The translations under genes and the position numbers were made by a program. The notes below the pieces were generated by a model. It saw nothing but the letters and a program-made list of their open reading frames with translations. It did not search any database and was not told the origin of the DNA. From NCBI GenBank assembly GCA_007827375.1, contig VISH01000002.1:2753001-2817000 (forward strand): a stretch of 64,000 nucleotides of DNA. Direction: 5' to 3'. The first letter of the stretch is position 1; each line of letters begins with the position of its first letter. Positions 31,207-39,139 of the stretch are shown piece by piece. The stretch comes from Alteromonadaceae bacterium 2753L.S.0a.02 (GTDB taxonomy: Bacteria > Pseudomonadota > Gammaproteobacteria > Pseudomonadales > Cellvibrionaceae).

Positions 31207-32214
31207 TTATTCGATTACAGTTTGTGTAAGGGTGTAGCCTTTGCGATATCCCGCGTTAACAATGCTGTTTTGTAATTCGAGCCAATCGAATACTTTGCGT
31301 ATTCTTTTATGCCCACCCTTTATTGGGGCGGCCGCAACCACATTGCGCAAGGCAAAGCTGTTGCCGAATTCTCCAGAGCAAATTCTTTTTGCCAAATTTA
31401 ATTGGTCTGCCTCCAGCTCACCGGGCTGCTTTATTGTTTTGGGGTTTGTGTTTTTTTCCGTTTTTCGATTGGCGTTTTTGGCGGAATCGTTTTTTTCTGA
31501 CGTGTTATCGTTTTTCTTTTCTTTGTTATCGTTTTTAAGGGGCGACCATGGGCCGATTGCAAGCACGGCGACCAATGCCATTACATGCAGAGAAGTGGCG
31601 GCAATTGTGGGCGAATCTAAGCTCGTCTTAAATCCGGGCAGGCTAAGGGTTATGTTTTTGGCGAACGTCGATTGTTGGCTTGCATGTGAAGCCCTGGAGC
31701 CCCTATCAACCAGCGAGGCCAGCTTGTCCTGTCTGCGATACAGATCGGTGAGTAATTTTCGGTTTTCTAACGCCCGTGCGCGATAATTTCCGTTTAAATC
31801 TCTGTTGATTAATTCGTTTAACGCGTTGATATCGTTATTAACTTGTTGTAGTGCTGTTTTTGCGTTCCGGTAACTGGCTGTTTTTTGCGTTGCGTTATCA
31901 GCTGCGTTGTTTTCCTGCAGTGCAAAGAGCGTTGCCGACGCATTAATGCTTAGCCAGGTTGCTATGGCTGCAACCAGACCGAGGACTAAGCAACCTATTT
32001 TGTTACCTTGTCGGCCTAGCAACACTGCGAGTGGTGCAAAAGTTAATTTGCACACTGCAACGCCGAAACCGGCCGCACCTGCAACAATTGCTAACGGTTT
32101 GCTACTTACTAGGCTGGCCCATTGCCACACCGGGAGTACTACACAAATCAAGCTCAAAACAATGGCTGCAATAGTTGTAAGAAAAAACAGGGTTGTTTGT
32201 GTTTTTAACTCCAT
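31207..32214 (-). CDS. Membrane protein with a C-terminal winged-helix-like domain
   Basis: A 335-aa protein. Hydrophobic segments lie at about 9-31, 39-60 and 74-95, then a coiled coil (110-165), another hydrophobic stretch (200-222), a very Lys/Asn/Glu-rich linker (226-265), and a C-terminal 65-residue segment that resembles a winged helix (L-A-K-R-I-C-S-G-E-F, then I-R-K-V-F-D-W-L-E-L). The layout of membrane anchor, flexible linker and DNA-binding domain recalls FtsK/SpoIIIE gamma domains, without the motor. I do not recognise a family. It may tether phage DNA to the membrane. Confidence 0.7.
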   Translation of the reverse strand: MELKTQTTLFFLTTIAAIVLSLICVVLPVWQWASLVSSKPLAIVAGAAGFGVAVCKLTFAPLAVLLGRQGNKIGCLVLGLVAAIATWLSINASATLFALQENNAADNATQKTASYRNAKTALQQVNNDINALNELINRDLNGNYRARALENRKLLTDLYRRQDKLASLVDRGSRASHASQQSTFAKNITLSLPGFKTSLDSPTIAATSLHVMALVAVLAIGPWSPLKNDNKEKKNDNTSEKNDSAKNANRKTEKNTNPKTIKQPGELEADQLNLAKRICSGEFGNSFALRNVVAAAPIKGGHKRIRKVFDWLELQNSIVNAGYRKGYTLTQTVIE

Positions 32215-32217
32215 GGC

Positions 32218-32478
32218 TTAATCTCCTTTTAAACATTTCAAGAATTCGTCTACTTGTTCATTTGCGTGGGCGGGTAATATGGATAATCTTAGTTTTGCGC
32301 GACGGCCGTTGGCATCCCTCAGGAATCCCAAATCTATAAAATTATCCGTTTGGGTAGACGACACACCAAACATCATCGAGCGCGCGAGGTCGGCCATTTT
32401 TTCGCTATCGATTTCAGGAATTTTTTGTGGTTTTTTCACGGCGCTTGCGCTCCTTTTTAGAGAATATTTCTTGTGCAT
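32218..32478 (-). CDS. Small phage protein of unknown function
   Basis: An 86-aa protein with a basic N-terminus (K-K-Y-S-L-K-R-S) and a C-terminal half that has G-R-R-A-K-L-R-L-S-I-L-P. Its start lies 65 bp inside the preceding gene in another frame, which is unusual but both frames have plausible composition. It is 3 nt from the membrane-HTH gene. No family recognised. Confidence 0.55.
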   Translation of the reverse strand: MHKKYSLKRSASAVKKPQKIPEIDSEKMADLARSMMFGVSSTQTDNFIDLGFLRDANGRRAKLRLSILPAHANEQVDEFLKCLKGD

Positions 32479-32614
32479 TTTTAATTTTAGTTATCGCTCC
32501 TTCCTTAAATGCTTCACTTGCAGTACTGGGGCAATACAGGCAGGCTTTTGCTTCGTGAAGCGCTGCTTTTACCGCTTGTTCTTCGTGAGGTGTTAAAACG
32601 CATACTTGGCTCAT
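32414..32614 (-). CDS. Small basic phage protein of unknown function
   Basis: A 66-aa protein with two cysteines (C-L-Y-C plus one near the start) and a lysine/arginine-rich C-terminus. The ATG overlaps the stop of the 125-aa protein gene by 4 bp. Its last 65 bp overlap the next gene. The function is unknown. Confidence 0.55.
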   Translation of the reverse strand: MSQVCVLTPHEEQAVKAALHEAKACLYCPSTASEAFKEGAITKIKNAQEIFSKKERKRREKTTKNS

Positions 32615-32988
32615 TGAGTGGCCTCCTTTTGGGTTGGTTGGCTGCGTAATTCGTTAAGCGATGCACGTAAGTACTCGCGCATTGGTTCGGGCACGCTGGT
32701 CAAGTGCGCGCGTATTTGCTGCGGGGTTTTGTTTATTAGCCAGTGCCAGGCAATGCAGCGGGCTAGATGCGGTAAGAATCCGGCAATCGTCGCTTGGCGC
32801 TGGTTGCTCAGGTATTCAGAAAAAGTCGTGTGCGTTTTGGTTGTGAGTAGCCAATACGCGAGGCAGTCTTGACGAAAGTCCGTGCCGTTGGGGTCGTCTG
32901 GGTCGGTGATAAAGTGTGGTTTTTCCGCGTAAATAAGTGGGAGAGGACTTCGCAAAACCCTAACCAGCATTACTGAATCATATCTCAT
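32611..32988 (-). CDS. Phage protein of unknown function, first of the minus-strand operon
   Basis: A 125-aa, mostly helical protein with several Trp residues (A-Y-W-L-L, A-W-H-W-L-I). No family recognised. It is the first gene of the compact operon running down to 28240 and starts just beyond the iteron array at 33044-33186, from which the operon promoter should come. Confidence 0.65.
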   Translation of the reverse strand: MRYDSVMLVRVLRSPLPLIYAEKPHFITDPDDPNGTDFRQDCLAYWLLTTKTHTTFSEYLSNQRQATIAGFLPHLARCIAWHWLINKTPQQIRAHLTSVPEPMREYLRASLNELRSQPTQKEATQ

Positions 32989-33336
32989 TGAGTATTTTCC
33001 TTATATATCAACCGCTTACAGGAATATCTAAGTATTTTAATTTCCTAACTTTTTCCTAACTGAACCTAACTAAACCCCTTACTTTCTTCTAACTGATTGA
33101 TTTATAAGGAGATATAAAAAATACAAAGTTAGAATTTTTTTTTTAATTTCCTAACTTGGTTAGGGTTCGGTTAGGTGTTTGTTAGGTTTGTCCGATTCGC
33201 TTTAAGCCATACGAACAGTGGCTTACAGCAGTTTTTTTTAATTCGGTTAGCTTGGTTATGGTATTGCGAACCCCGCGCTAAAAATTCGAGCAAGCACGAC
33301 GCTTGCGCGATTGAACTCGATGAAAAATTGAATTTT
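32989..33336. other. AT-rich intergenic region with helically phased iterons; candidate origin
   Basis: No gene lies in this 348-bp gap. CCTAAC occurs at 33044, 33055, 33065 and 33150, TCTAAC at 33088, GTTAGA at 33128, and GTTAGG at 33159, 33170 and 33181. Within each cluster spacing is 10-11 bp, about one helical turn, and the clusters face each other across an AT-rich centre. Position next to the primase-helicase gene suggests a replication origin or an operator bound by the primase. P4-type primases bind iterons at their origins. Confidence 0.6.
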
Positions 33337-36075
33337 TTAAACATTGGCTGACTCCTTGCTGAATACAGCGCACCACCGGCTTTTGCCTTCGTGGATTTGG
33401 CTTTTCACGGTTTTATTGGCGATAAATTTATGGCGGCGACTACCTGGTAATAGTTTTTTTAATTCCGCCAGGTCTAAGCGTTGCACCCGTGCTTTTTCGC
33501 AAGCCTGGTGAAATTCCTGTAGGTTGATTGCTATGCGATCAGAATTGAGGCTGTGGTTTAAAGTCTCTCGCTCTTCGCCACGAATGCCTGCTAGGCGTTC
33601 TTCCTCGCTTTGAAGTTCACGCACGTTCAAAAGGTCAAAAATTTCCCAGAAAGCGGCCACGGTGGGGTGATCGGTAGCCATACGTTGCTGCCGGTCGTGC
33701 GCGCGTTGCTGTAAGTGCGTTTCGGTTTGGGGCAACAGGCAGGCCGCAAGCTTGGGGAGCACAAGAGGTAAGGCGTTGACACAGGCTGTTACTAAAGCGT
33801 GACATTCCGCAATTCGGGTGTATTTTATGGTTGCATCACTTCCGAGTTGCCGGTCTACACGGCGGTAATGATTAATTACATGGTCAATGATCTGTGTTTC
33901 TTTGCTTAATGCTTCATATAAAAAGCCGCAAACCTCTTTAACTTCCACACGGCGAAACCAATCAGCAAGCGGTTTGTTTTCAGGGCGTTGGTGAGCGCGT
34001 GTTGCGTGCAGATGCACTATTCGTTGGAGGACTGCTTCGTCTGCGTCTACTGTTGCGTTCTGTTCGATTAATATAGTGCCCCGAAAGGGTGGTTCCTCGA
34101 TGTCGTTGCCACGATTAAAAGCACCGGTAGCGCGAATGCCACGGCCGTTAAAAAGGTCTTTTAATTCGTTAAAATCAAAACGGCCTTTTTTTGCGTCCTT
34201 ACCGTCCATGCTGTCGCCTTCCATCAAAACGACCGGCATATTAGAAACCTGAGTAAATGCACGACTTCGCGCTGCAAACGTGGCTTTGCTGGGGTTGAAC
34301 CCTTCGTATTCAGAGCGCCCCAGTAATTTCCAGCAAAATTCCAGCAACACCGACTTACCACTGCCAGGTTCGCCGGTTAATTCCAAGAAAGGGAAAAACC
34401 CCAAGCGCTCGCGCAACTGTTCTGCAAACAGGCTACCTAAAAAAAACGCCAGGCAAACCAGGCCGTTATAGTGGAAAATCTTAAAAAAATTGTTGGCCCA
34501 ATCGCCTTTAAATTCTTTACTGGTCTTGATAGGTATTGATTTAAGTGTTGTTTTTAGTCGGGTATTGTTCGCAGAGACAAACCCGCTTTTGTTGGGGCGT
34601 AGGTAGCGGCAGTTGTAAAACGCAAATTCGGGAAAAATATATATTTTTGTGTCTTTGTCGTAGCCAACAAAGGGAACCGTTTCAACGATGAGTACACCGT
34701 TATCAAACCATTGGTCGCGAATGCGTTTTAACTGGTTGGCACTGCCATCAAAGGTGGCACCGGGACTTTGGTTAAGCAATGCTTTATTGAAGCTGGCGGG
34801 GCTCTCTAAAGCTGAACCGGCAAACGCTACCTGGCGCGCTTTGTTCGCGCTGGGGTAACTGATTAAAAAATTGTATGCGATTTCGCCGGTTATCTTGTTA
34901 ATTTGACTAAAAAGAAAATTAGGTAGGCAGTTGCTTATTGCATGGGCTTCCAGAGTGTTATTAAAAATATTCTTTCCGGTCTCGGTGTGCAGAGCTTCGC
35001 TTGTGGTTTTTTTGTGGAGTTCTGCACTGTCGATATTCAACATATCGGCTTGAGCTGATTTATCAATAGCTTTTGCTAGTTCTTCGTTAAAACCTTCAAC
35101 ACTAACGGAGTAAAAACGGTTGTTAAAATCAACAACTTTGTACGTAAATTCACGGCGTAAATACAGCCAGCGGGACTTATCTTCCAGCGTTTCAGCACTG
35201 TTTATTTCGCCGCGAAAGCGACAAGCTCTAATAAAGTTTTCGTCTAGCTCGCCGCTTCTGTAAGCATCATCCCAATCTATGCCTTTGGGGCAGTGGTAAA
35301 TGGCTATATCATCGCAGTCCATGCTGTGTAATTCACGCCTAAATTTTTTAGCCGCTTCATTTCCAGCGCCGTTGTCGTCGTTGTCGTACGCTAGGCACCA
35401 AGTTATTTTGTGTTTTTGGTATTGCTTTATGATGTCTCGTGGCAGGTTGCCACTGCTGAATGCAGCCACAGCTTTATAACCACAAACGCTCAATGCGATA
35501 GCGTGAAAAATACCTTCAACAATAAAAACCCGATCACCTTGTTTAAATTTTTGGTTGGGTGGTTGCCAGCATTTGTTGCGGTATATCAGGCCTTTTTTAT
35601 TGTGGTTCTTATCGCCATAAGTCCATACGTCACGTTGATTTATTAGGCGCTCCCAATAGAATCCATCCCATAAATTAAAACGCACCGTTGGTGCTTTCTT
35701 TCCATTGTTGAGGGGCAAGTAGCCTTGCGAATACCAGTTGCTGATTTTCACAAGAGGGAAACCGCGAACATGGCTCATGTACGCGTTTGCACTGGCGTTG
35801 GGGTCTTCCTGCGTGGCGGGGTAACGTTCGCTTATATTTTCAAATAAATGTGCATAACGTTCGCGGGTGGTTTCTGAATACCCGCAGCTATCGGTGTGGC
35901 TGCACGCGATCCTACCGGGGTTATCTTTTTTGATGTAAACCGTTTTACGGTTGCATTCCGGGCATTTACCGTATTGAAAGTAACGCGCGGTTTCTTTGAA
36001 ATTAAAATTAACATCATCTTTAAGCGCGTTAATAATTTCTTGTTCTAGATCGTATTTATCGTAGCTGTTACGCAT
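33337..36075 (-). CDS. Phage primase-helicase (zinc finger, TOPRIM, AAA-type ATPase)
   Basis: A 912-aa replication protein. Residues 38-64 form a primase-type zinc finger (C-P-E-C with C-x5-C). A TOPRIM domain at about 180-250 has V-F-I-V-E-G and A-Y-D-N-D-D-N-G-A-G-N. The ATPase domain has Walker A G-E-P-G-S-G-K-S near 568 and a Walker B-like V-V-L-M-E-G-D near 620. It takes the place of the P2 rolling-circle A protein, so this phage should replicate by a different, P4-like mode. Its GGGCG ribosome site and the bases up to the ATG are inside an 11-bp inverted repeat. Confidence 0.88.
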   Translation of the reverse strand: MRNSYDKYDLEQEIINALKDDVNFNFKETARYFQYGKCPECNRKTVYIKKDNPGRIACSHTDSCGYSETTRERYAHLFENISERYPATQEDPNASANAYMSHVRGFPLVKISNWYSQGYLPLNNGKKAPTVRFNLWDGFYWERLINQRDVWTYGDKNHNKKGLIYRNKCWQPPNQKFKQGDRVFIVEGIFHAIALSVCGYKAVAAFSSGNLPRDIIKQYQKHKITWCLAYDNDDNGAGNEAAKKFRRELHSMDCDDIAIYHCPKGIDWDDAYRSGELDENFIRACRFRGEINSAETLEDKSRWLYLRREFTYKVVDFNNRFYSVSVEGFNEELAKAIDKSAQADMLNIDSAELHKKTTSEALHTETGKNIFNNTLEAHAISNCLPNFLFSQINKITGEIAYNFLISYPSANKARQVAFAGSALESPASFNKALLNQSPGATFDGSANQLKRIRDQWFDNGVLIVETVPFVGYDKDTKIYIFPEFAFYNCRYLRPNKSGFVSANNTRLKTTLKSIPIKTSKEFKGDWANNFFKIFHYNGLVCLAFFLGSLFAEQLRERLGFFPFLELTGEPGSGKSVLLEFCWKLLGRSEYEGFNPSKATFAARSRAFTQVSNMPVVLMEGDSMDGKDAKKGRFDFNELKDLFNGRGIRATGAFNRGNDIEEPPFRGTILIEQNATVDADEAVLQRIVHLHATRAHQRPENKPLADWFRRVEVKEVCGFLYEALSKETQIIDHVINHYRRVDRQLGSDATIKYTRIAECHALVTACVNALPLVLPKLAACLLPQTETHLQQRAHDRQQRMATDHPTVAAFWEIFDLLNVRELQSEEERLAGIRGEERETLNHSLNSDRIAINLQEFHQACEKARVQRLDLAELKKLLPGSRRHKFIANKTVKSQIHEGKSRWCAVFSKESANV

Positions 36076-36076
36076 G

Positions 36077-36145
36077 TTTCGCCCTTTTTTGTTTCTCAGT
36101 TACAGGTTTTGCCTGGATTACGCGTAAGCCAGGCAAAGGGCGAAA
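36077..36145 (-). promoter_or_regulatory. Nested inverted repeats masking the primase ribosome site
   Basis: Outer arms TTTCGCCCTTT (36077-36087) and AAAGGGCGAAA (36135-36145) are an 11-bp perfect inverted repeat. Inner arms TTTGCCTGG (36108-36116) and CCAGGCAAA (36129-36137) form a 9-bp hairpin. In the minus-strand mRNA the outer stem pairs the 3' end of the cox-like coding region with the ribosome site of the primase, ending one base before its AUG. Ribosomes finishing the cox-like gene would open the stem. Confidence 0.7.
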
Positions 36146-36492
36146 AGTTTTTGAATATCAACCATGCGTAAGCGACCTACCTCTTTAACGGGTAGTGCGC
36201 CGCCTAAGTGTTCATAGATGGTTGTTTCGGGAATGCCAGAACATTCTGAAAAATTGCCAGGCGTCATTACCGGCACTGGCACGTACACAAAACCGATATC
36301 TTGTAAGCCGCCACGTGTGAGCCTAGCTATGTTGATAAGTCGATATTTACCGAGGGGGTACACCGCCAGGTTATCGCGCGATACCTGGCCGCGTATTTGT
36401 TCTGGCCGGAGCCCCGAGCGTAGGCTAAATAGCTCGCGGGTCATGACTGGGCTTATTGTTGTGATGCGTTTATGTAGTTCGATGGCTTCCAT
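36118..36492 (-). CDS. Cox-like DNA-binding protein made of two tandem domains
   Basis: A 124-aa protein with an internal duplication: P-V-M-T-R-E-L-F-S-L-R-S-G-L (about 15-28) corresponds to P-V-M-T-P-G-N-F-S-E-C-S-G-I (about 74-87), and G-K-Y-R-L-I-N-I-A-R-L (about 48-58) to G-R-L-R-M-V-D-I-Q-K-L-F (about 106-117). Each half is a MerR/excisionase-like winged helix. It is the first gene of the leftward lytic operon, divergent from the repressor, the place of cox in P2. It probably acts as excisionase and repressor of the repressor promoter. Confidence 0.8.
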   Translation of the reverse strand: MEAIELHKRITTISPVMTRELFSLRSGLRPEQIRGQVSRDNLAVYPLGKYRLINIARLTRGGLQDIGFVYVPVPVMTPGNFSECSGIPETTIYEHLGGALPVKEVGRLRMVDIQKLFALCLAYA

Positions 36493-36531
36493 TAGCTACC
36501 CTTGTGTGTGCTGTAACCATTGATTATGTGC

Positions 36532-36606
36532 AAGAGATAATAATTATCCCTAAAGGGATAAGTCAACAGTACAGTACACCTAAAGAGATAATTATTATCT
36601 CTTTAG
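36532..36606. promoter_or_regulatory. Repressor operator array and lytic promoter
   Basis: TTGACT (36566-36561) and TATTAT (36542-36537) with an 18-bp spacer form a strong leftward promoter into the cox-like gene. The spacer is filled by the palindrome TTATCCCTAAAGGGATAA (36544-36561). A second site at 36580-36606 is a perfect palindrome of 12-bp arms (CTAAAGAGATAA) around 3 bp. The half-site AAAGRGATAA is common to both. The repressor encoded at 36718 is the likely ligand. Confidence 0.8.
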
Positions 36607-36639
36607 CAGCTAAAAGCGTAAATATTGGCATGTGAGTGT

Positions 36640-36667
36640 TTGATATATGCCCTTTTAGGGGTAATAT
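36640..36667 (+). promoter_or_regulatory. Promoter of the repressor gene
   Basis: TTGATA (36640-36645) and TAATAT (36662-36667) with a 16-bp spacer point toward the repressor gene. CCCTTTTAGGGGTAA (36650-36664), related to the operator half-sites, lies in the spacer, consistent with autoregulation. Confidence 0.6.
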
Positions 36668-36717
36668 TTATGTGCGCTAACAATGGATAACGTGCGCAAG
36701 GACAAAAAGGGGGAGGT

Positions 36718-37071
36718 GTGGCGTTTAAATCAACAGAGTTACAGAACGTGGAACAAAGCGCAGGTAAAAGACTGCAAGTAATTAGATTCTTGACAGGCAT
36801 CACTCGTGAAGAGTTCGCCGAAATGTTCGAATTTGACATCACTCGGCTTAAAAACATGGAGCAAGATCGCTGTCGGGTCAGTGAGTACGAATTCCGAAAA
36901 ATAGGCGAACGCTTGCCAGAACTTTTGCCGTGGCTTGCATTTGCCGGTGAAATTTCCCTTGAGCGGATCAAAGCAAACGATGACAGCTTGATGCGCATGA
37001 TCGTTGCGCGCCTTGAATCTAGGAGTATTAAGCCGCAGGTGCTTGAACTGTTAGCGGACAAAATCAAATAG
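36718..37071 (+). CDS. C: Prophage repressor (P2 C-like HTH protein)
   Basis: A 117-aa HTH protein. The HTH lies at about 18-50 (L-Q-V-I-R-F-L-T-G-I-T-R-E-E-F-A-E-M-F-E). It is close in size to P2 C (99 aa) and lacks the LexA-like self-cleavage domain, so SOS induction would need an antirepressor. The start is a GTG very near a GGGGGAGG motif. Divergent from the cox-like gene and followed after 8 nt by integrase, as in P2. It probably binds the operators at 36532-36606 and 25391-25420. Confidence 0.85.
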   Translation: MAFKSTELQNVEQSAGKRLQVIRFLTGITREEFAEMFEFDITRLKNMEQDRCRVSEYEFRKIGERLPELLPWLAFAGEISLERIKANDDSLMRMIVARLESRSIKPQVLELLADKIK

Positions 37072-37079
37072 GCCCCACC

Positions 37080-38105
37080 ATGGCAACGGGGCTACCTATC
37101 AAAAAAACCGCCAAAGGTTGGTATTTGTCATGTCGCCCAGCGGGTAAGTATGGCCCCCAAATTAGGCGTACATTTGCTCGAAAACGCGACGCTGAAAACT
37201 TCTATTTTTCTGAAGTGGAAAAAGCCCGTTCGGGAAACTACGAGCGTACCGATAACGATAACCGCCGCCTTAATCAGCTAATCAAAGACTGGTATACCTT
37301 GCATGGTTGCACCCTCAAAGATGGAGAAAAACGACGTCAAAAACTCGAAGCTCTCTGTAAGCGATTGGGCAACCCGCTTGCAAGATCACTAACGCCTTCG
37401 CAGTGGGTCGAGTATCGCAACCAACGCATCAAAGAAAAAAAACGCGGCGGCGGCACAATTTCGAAAAACAACGTCAATCATGAACAGGCCTACTTGTCGG
37501 CGGTCTATGGGCGACTTATCAAGCTTAAAAATTGGCGACACAATAACCCGTTGCAGGGGATCGAAAAGCTAAAGCTGGACAAGCGCAAGCCTTTCTATTT
37601 GGAGTTGTCGCAGATTACTGCTTTATTAGCAGCTGCGGAGCAAAGCAAAAATGTGAGTCTCGTTAAACGTATAAAACTGTGCTTAGCCACTGGCGCCCGT
37701 TGGGGGGAGCCCTTAAAACTCACACGCACAAGTTTTAGGAATGGCGCGGTTAACTACGAAGAAACAAAAAACAGCGATGCGCGCACAGTACCTATAAGCG
37801 CCGATCTTTGCGAAGAAATTTTGGCGGGCGCGCCCGAGAAAGGGTTGATATTCCAAGGCGATGCACGAACAGCGTTTGAAAACGCACTAATCCACGCTCA
37901 CATAGAGCTTCCAGCTGGGCAGCTAACCCACGTTTTAAGGCATACCTTCGCCAGTCATCATGTGATCAACGGGGGAGGCCTAAAGGAGTTACAGGAGCTT
38001 TTAGGGCACAAGCACATAACAACAACCATGCGTTACGCTCACCTTGCACATGGCAGCCTCAAACAGTGCTTAACGACCAATCCGTTAGCCTCTTTGGGAC
38101 AATGA
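37080..38105 (+). CDS. int: Tyrosine-recombinase integrase
   Basis: A 341-aa P2-type phage integrase. An arm-binding N-terminus (about 1-55) and SAM-like core-binding domain (60-165) are followed by the catalytic domain with R207 (G-A-R-W-G-E), H284-x-x-R287-H288, H310 (L-L-G-H) and the nucleophile Y319 in M-R-Y-A-H. All catalytic residues are present. It lies 4 nt before a tandem pair of TTGCACACCTA arm sites and 114 bp before attR. Very likely co-transcribed with the repressor. Confidence 0.95.
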   Translation: MATGLPIKKTAKGWYLSCRPAGKYGPQIRRTFARKRDAENFYFSEVEKARSGNYERTDNDNRRLNQLIKDWYTLHGCTLKDGEKRRQKLEALCKRLGNPLARSLTPSQWVEYRNQRIKEKKRGGGTISKNNVNHEQAYLSAVYGRLIKLKNWRHNNPLQGIEKLKLDKRKPFYLELSQITALLAAAEQSKNVSLVKRIKLCLATGARWGEPLKLTRTSFRNGAVNYEETKNSDARTVPISADLCEEILAGAPEKGLIFQGDARTAFENALIHAHIELPAGQLTHVLRHTFASHHVINGGGLKELQELLGHKHITTTMRYAHLAHGSLKQCLTTNPLASLGQ

Positions 38106-38108
38106 GGA

Positions 38109-38130
38109 TTGCACACCTATTGCACACCTA
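38109..38130 (+). other. Putative integrase arm-binding sites, right arm (2 x 11 bp)
   Basis: TTGCACACCTA occurs in direct tandem at 38109-38119 and 38120-38130, identical to the pair at 790-811. Between these and attR the sequence AACGTGCGCTA also occurs twice (about 38153 and 38203) and could be a Cox or host-factor site. Confidence 0.75.
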
Positions 38131-38218
38131 AACGCCCGGTAACGCCCTGAAACGTGCGCTAAAAGCCTCTGAAATTCCCGGTTCATGCAGTATCACTGCC
38201 TAACGTGCGCTATTTGTT

Positions 38219-38278
38219 GGGACTTAAAATCCCCCGACCTTAACAGTCGTGCCGGTTCAAGTCCGGCCCCGGGCACCA
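38219..38278 (+). other. attR core (60 bp of tRNA-Leu 3' end)
   Basis: An exact copy of 663-722, lacking the tRNA 5' half, so it is not a functional tRNA. The bacterial chromosome resumes at 38279; the 205 bp from there to pgsA contain no gene that I can support. Confidence 0.95.
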
Positions 38279-38483
38279 ATCACCACATCGTATTACACCT
38301 CGTCAAGCTTCACTGCCCATCAAACAGAGGCTTTTAGCCAACATCGAAGCTCTCTAGCAGTAGCAATTAACCTTGGGCAGTTGCATTTCTCTCTCGTACA
38401 AAAAATGGGTATCGATAAATCTGAAATTACTAATTTAACTTTCCCTGATTCGCGGCCGAAGTTATAAGTAACGAACTTAAAGC

Positions 38484-39041
38484 TTAATGATCACCCCGTA
38501 AGCTCGGCCAGGCCGCTCTTAGGTACACAAACATGGACCACAGGGTGAGTATCGCTGCTACATAAATGGCGACATAGCCAATGTTGTTAAAGATTGGGAA
38601 GCCCTCGGGGCTGACCATTAATAGCACCACGATGGCGATAATCTGCAGAGTGGTTTTTACTTTGCCCACGATGGAGACTGCGACGGTTGCGCGCTTGCCC
38701 ATTTCTGCCATCCATTCCCGCAGGGCGGATATCACGATTTCACGGCAGATAATTACTGTGGCTGGCAGGGTGAACCAGATATTAGCGTGAGCTTCGATAA
38801 GTACCGAAAGTGCCACGGCAACCATGAGCTTGTCGGCTACCGGGTCTAAGAAAGCGCCGAGGGGTGTTGTGAGTTGATATTTGCGAGCGATGTAGCCGTC
38901 TAACCAGTCGGTGATGCCTGCCAAACCAAAGAGTGCGGCGGATGCTAGATAGCGCCATTCAAACGGCGTGTAATACATCACCACGAGCAGTGGTATAAAA
39001 ATTATACGAATAAGCGTTAATTGGTTTGCAATGTTGAACAT
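38484..39041 (-). CDS. pgsA: CDP-diacylglycerol-glycerol-3-phosphate 3-phosphatidyltransferase
   Basis: A 185-aa inner-membrane enzyme making phosphatidylglycerol phosphate from CDP-diacylglycerol and glycerol-3-phosphate. The CDP-alcohol phosphotransferase motif D-W-L-D-G-Y-I-A-R-(x8)-G-A-F-L-D-P-V-A-D is complete (about 45-70). Several membrane spans follow. It is the third gene of gacA-uvrC-pgsA, an order conserved in many Gammaproteobacteria. Confidence 0.97.
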   Translation of the reverse strand: MFNIANQLTLIRIIFIPLLVVMYYTPFEWRYLASAALFGLAGITDWLDGYIARKYQLTTPLGAFLDPVADKLMVAVALSVLIEAHANIWFTLPATVIICREIVISALREWMAEMGKRATVAVSIVGKVKTTLQIIAIVVLLMVSPEGFPIFNNIGYVAIYVAAILTLWSMFVYLRAAWPSLRGDH

Positions 39042-39139
39042 GAGGTACTGCGTTCGCCTATGGTATGAAGCTGGGTTAGTGAATGCACTGAGCGACGGAA
39101 ATCGTCGTTTGCATTGCGGTGGGCTGGTGGGTGTGCACG

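Larger units (their letters stand above)
663..38278. mobile_element. P2-family prophage (about 37.6 kb), apparently complete
   Basis: The element is bounded by a perfect 60-bp direct repeat of the tRNA-Leu 3' end. It carries a full P2-type set: Q, P, O, N, M, L, X, R, S, V, W, J, I, H, FI, FII, E/E', T, U, D, ogr, repressor, Cox-like protein, primase-helicase and tyrosine integrase. Late gene order matches P2, but the early region lies to the right of ogr and attP falls between int and cos, an arrangement I recall from Pseudomonas phage phiCTX. No structural gene looks interrupted. Accessory additions are a LexA-boxed gene, a secreted protein, a LamG protein, a glycine-rich fusion on gpR, and an XRE/hydrolase pair. 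Confidence 0.97.

Noticed and set aside
25847..32988. Known P2 defence genes (old, tin, fun(Z))
   Set aside because: None of the proteins here shows the ATPase, nuclease or other motifs of those genes.
33044..33186. CRISPR array
   Set aside because: The repeated units are only 6-7 bp and spaced by one helical turn; there are no repeat-spacer units and no cas genes in the window.
38249..38467. 72-aa frame across attR
   Set aside because: It reads through the tRNA-Leu 3' fragment and has no ribosome site or recognisable motif.
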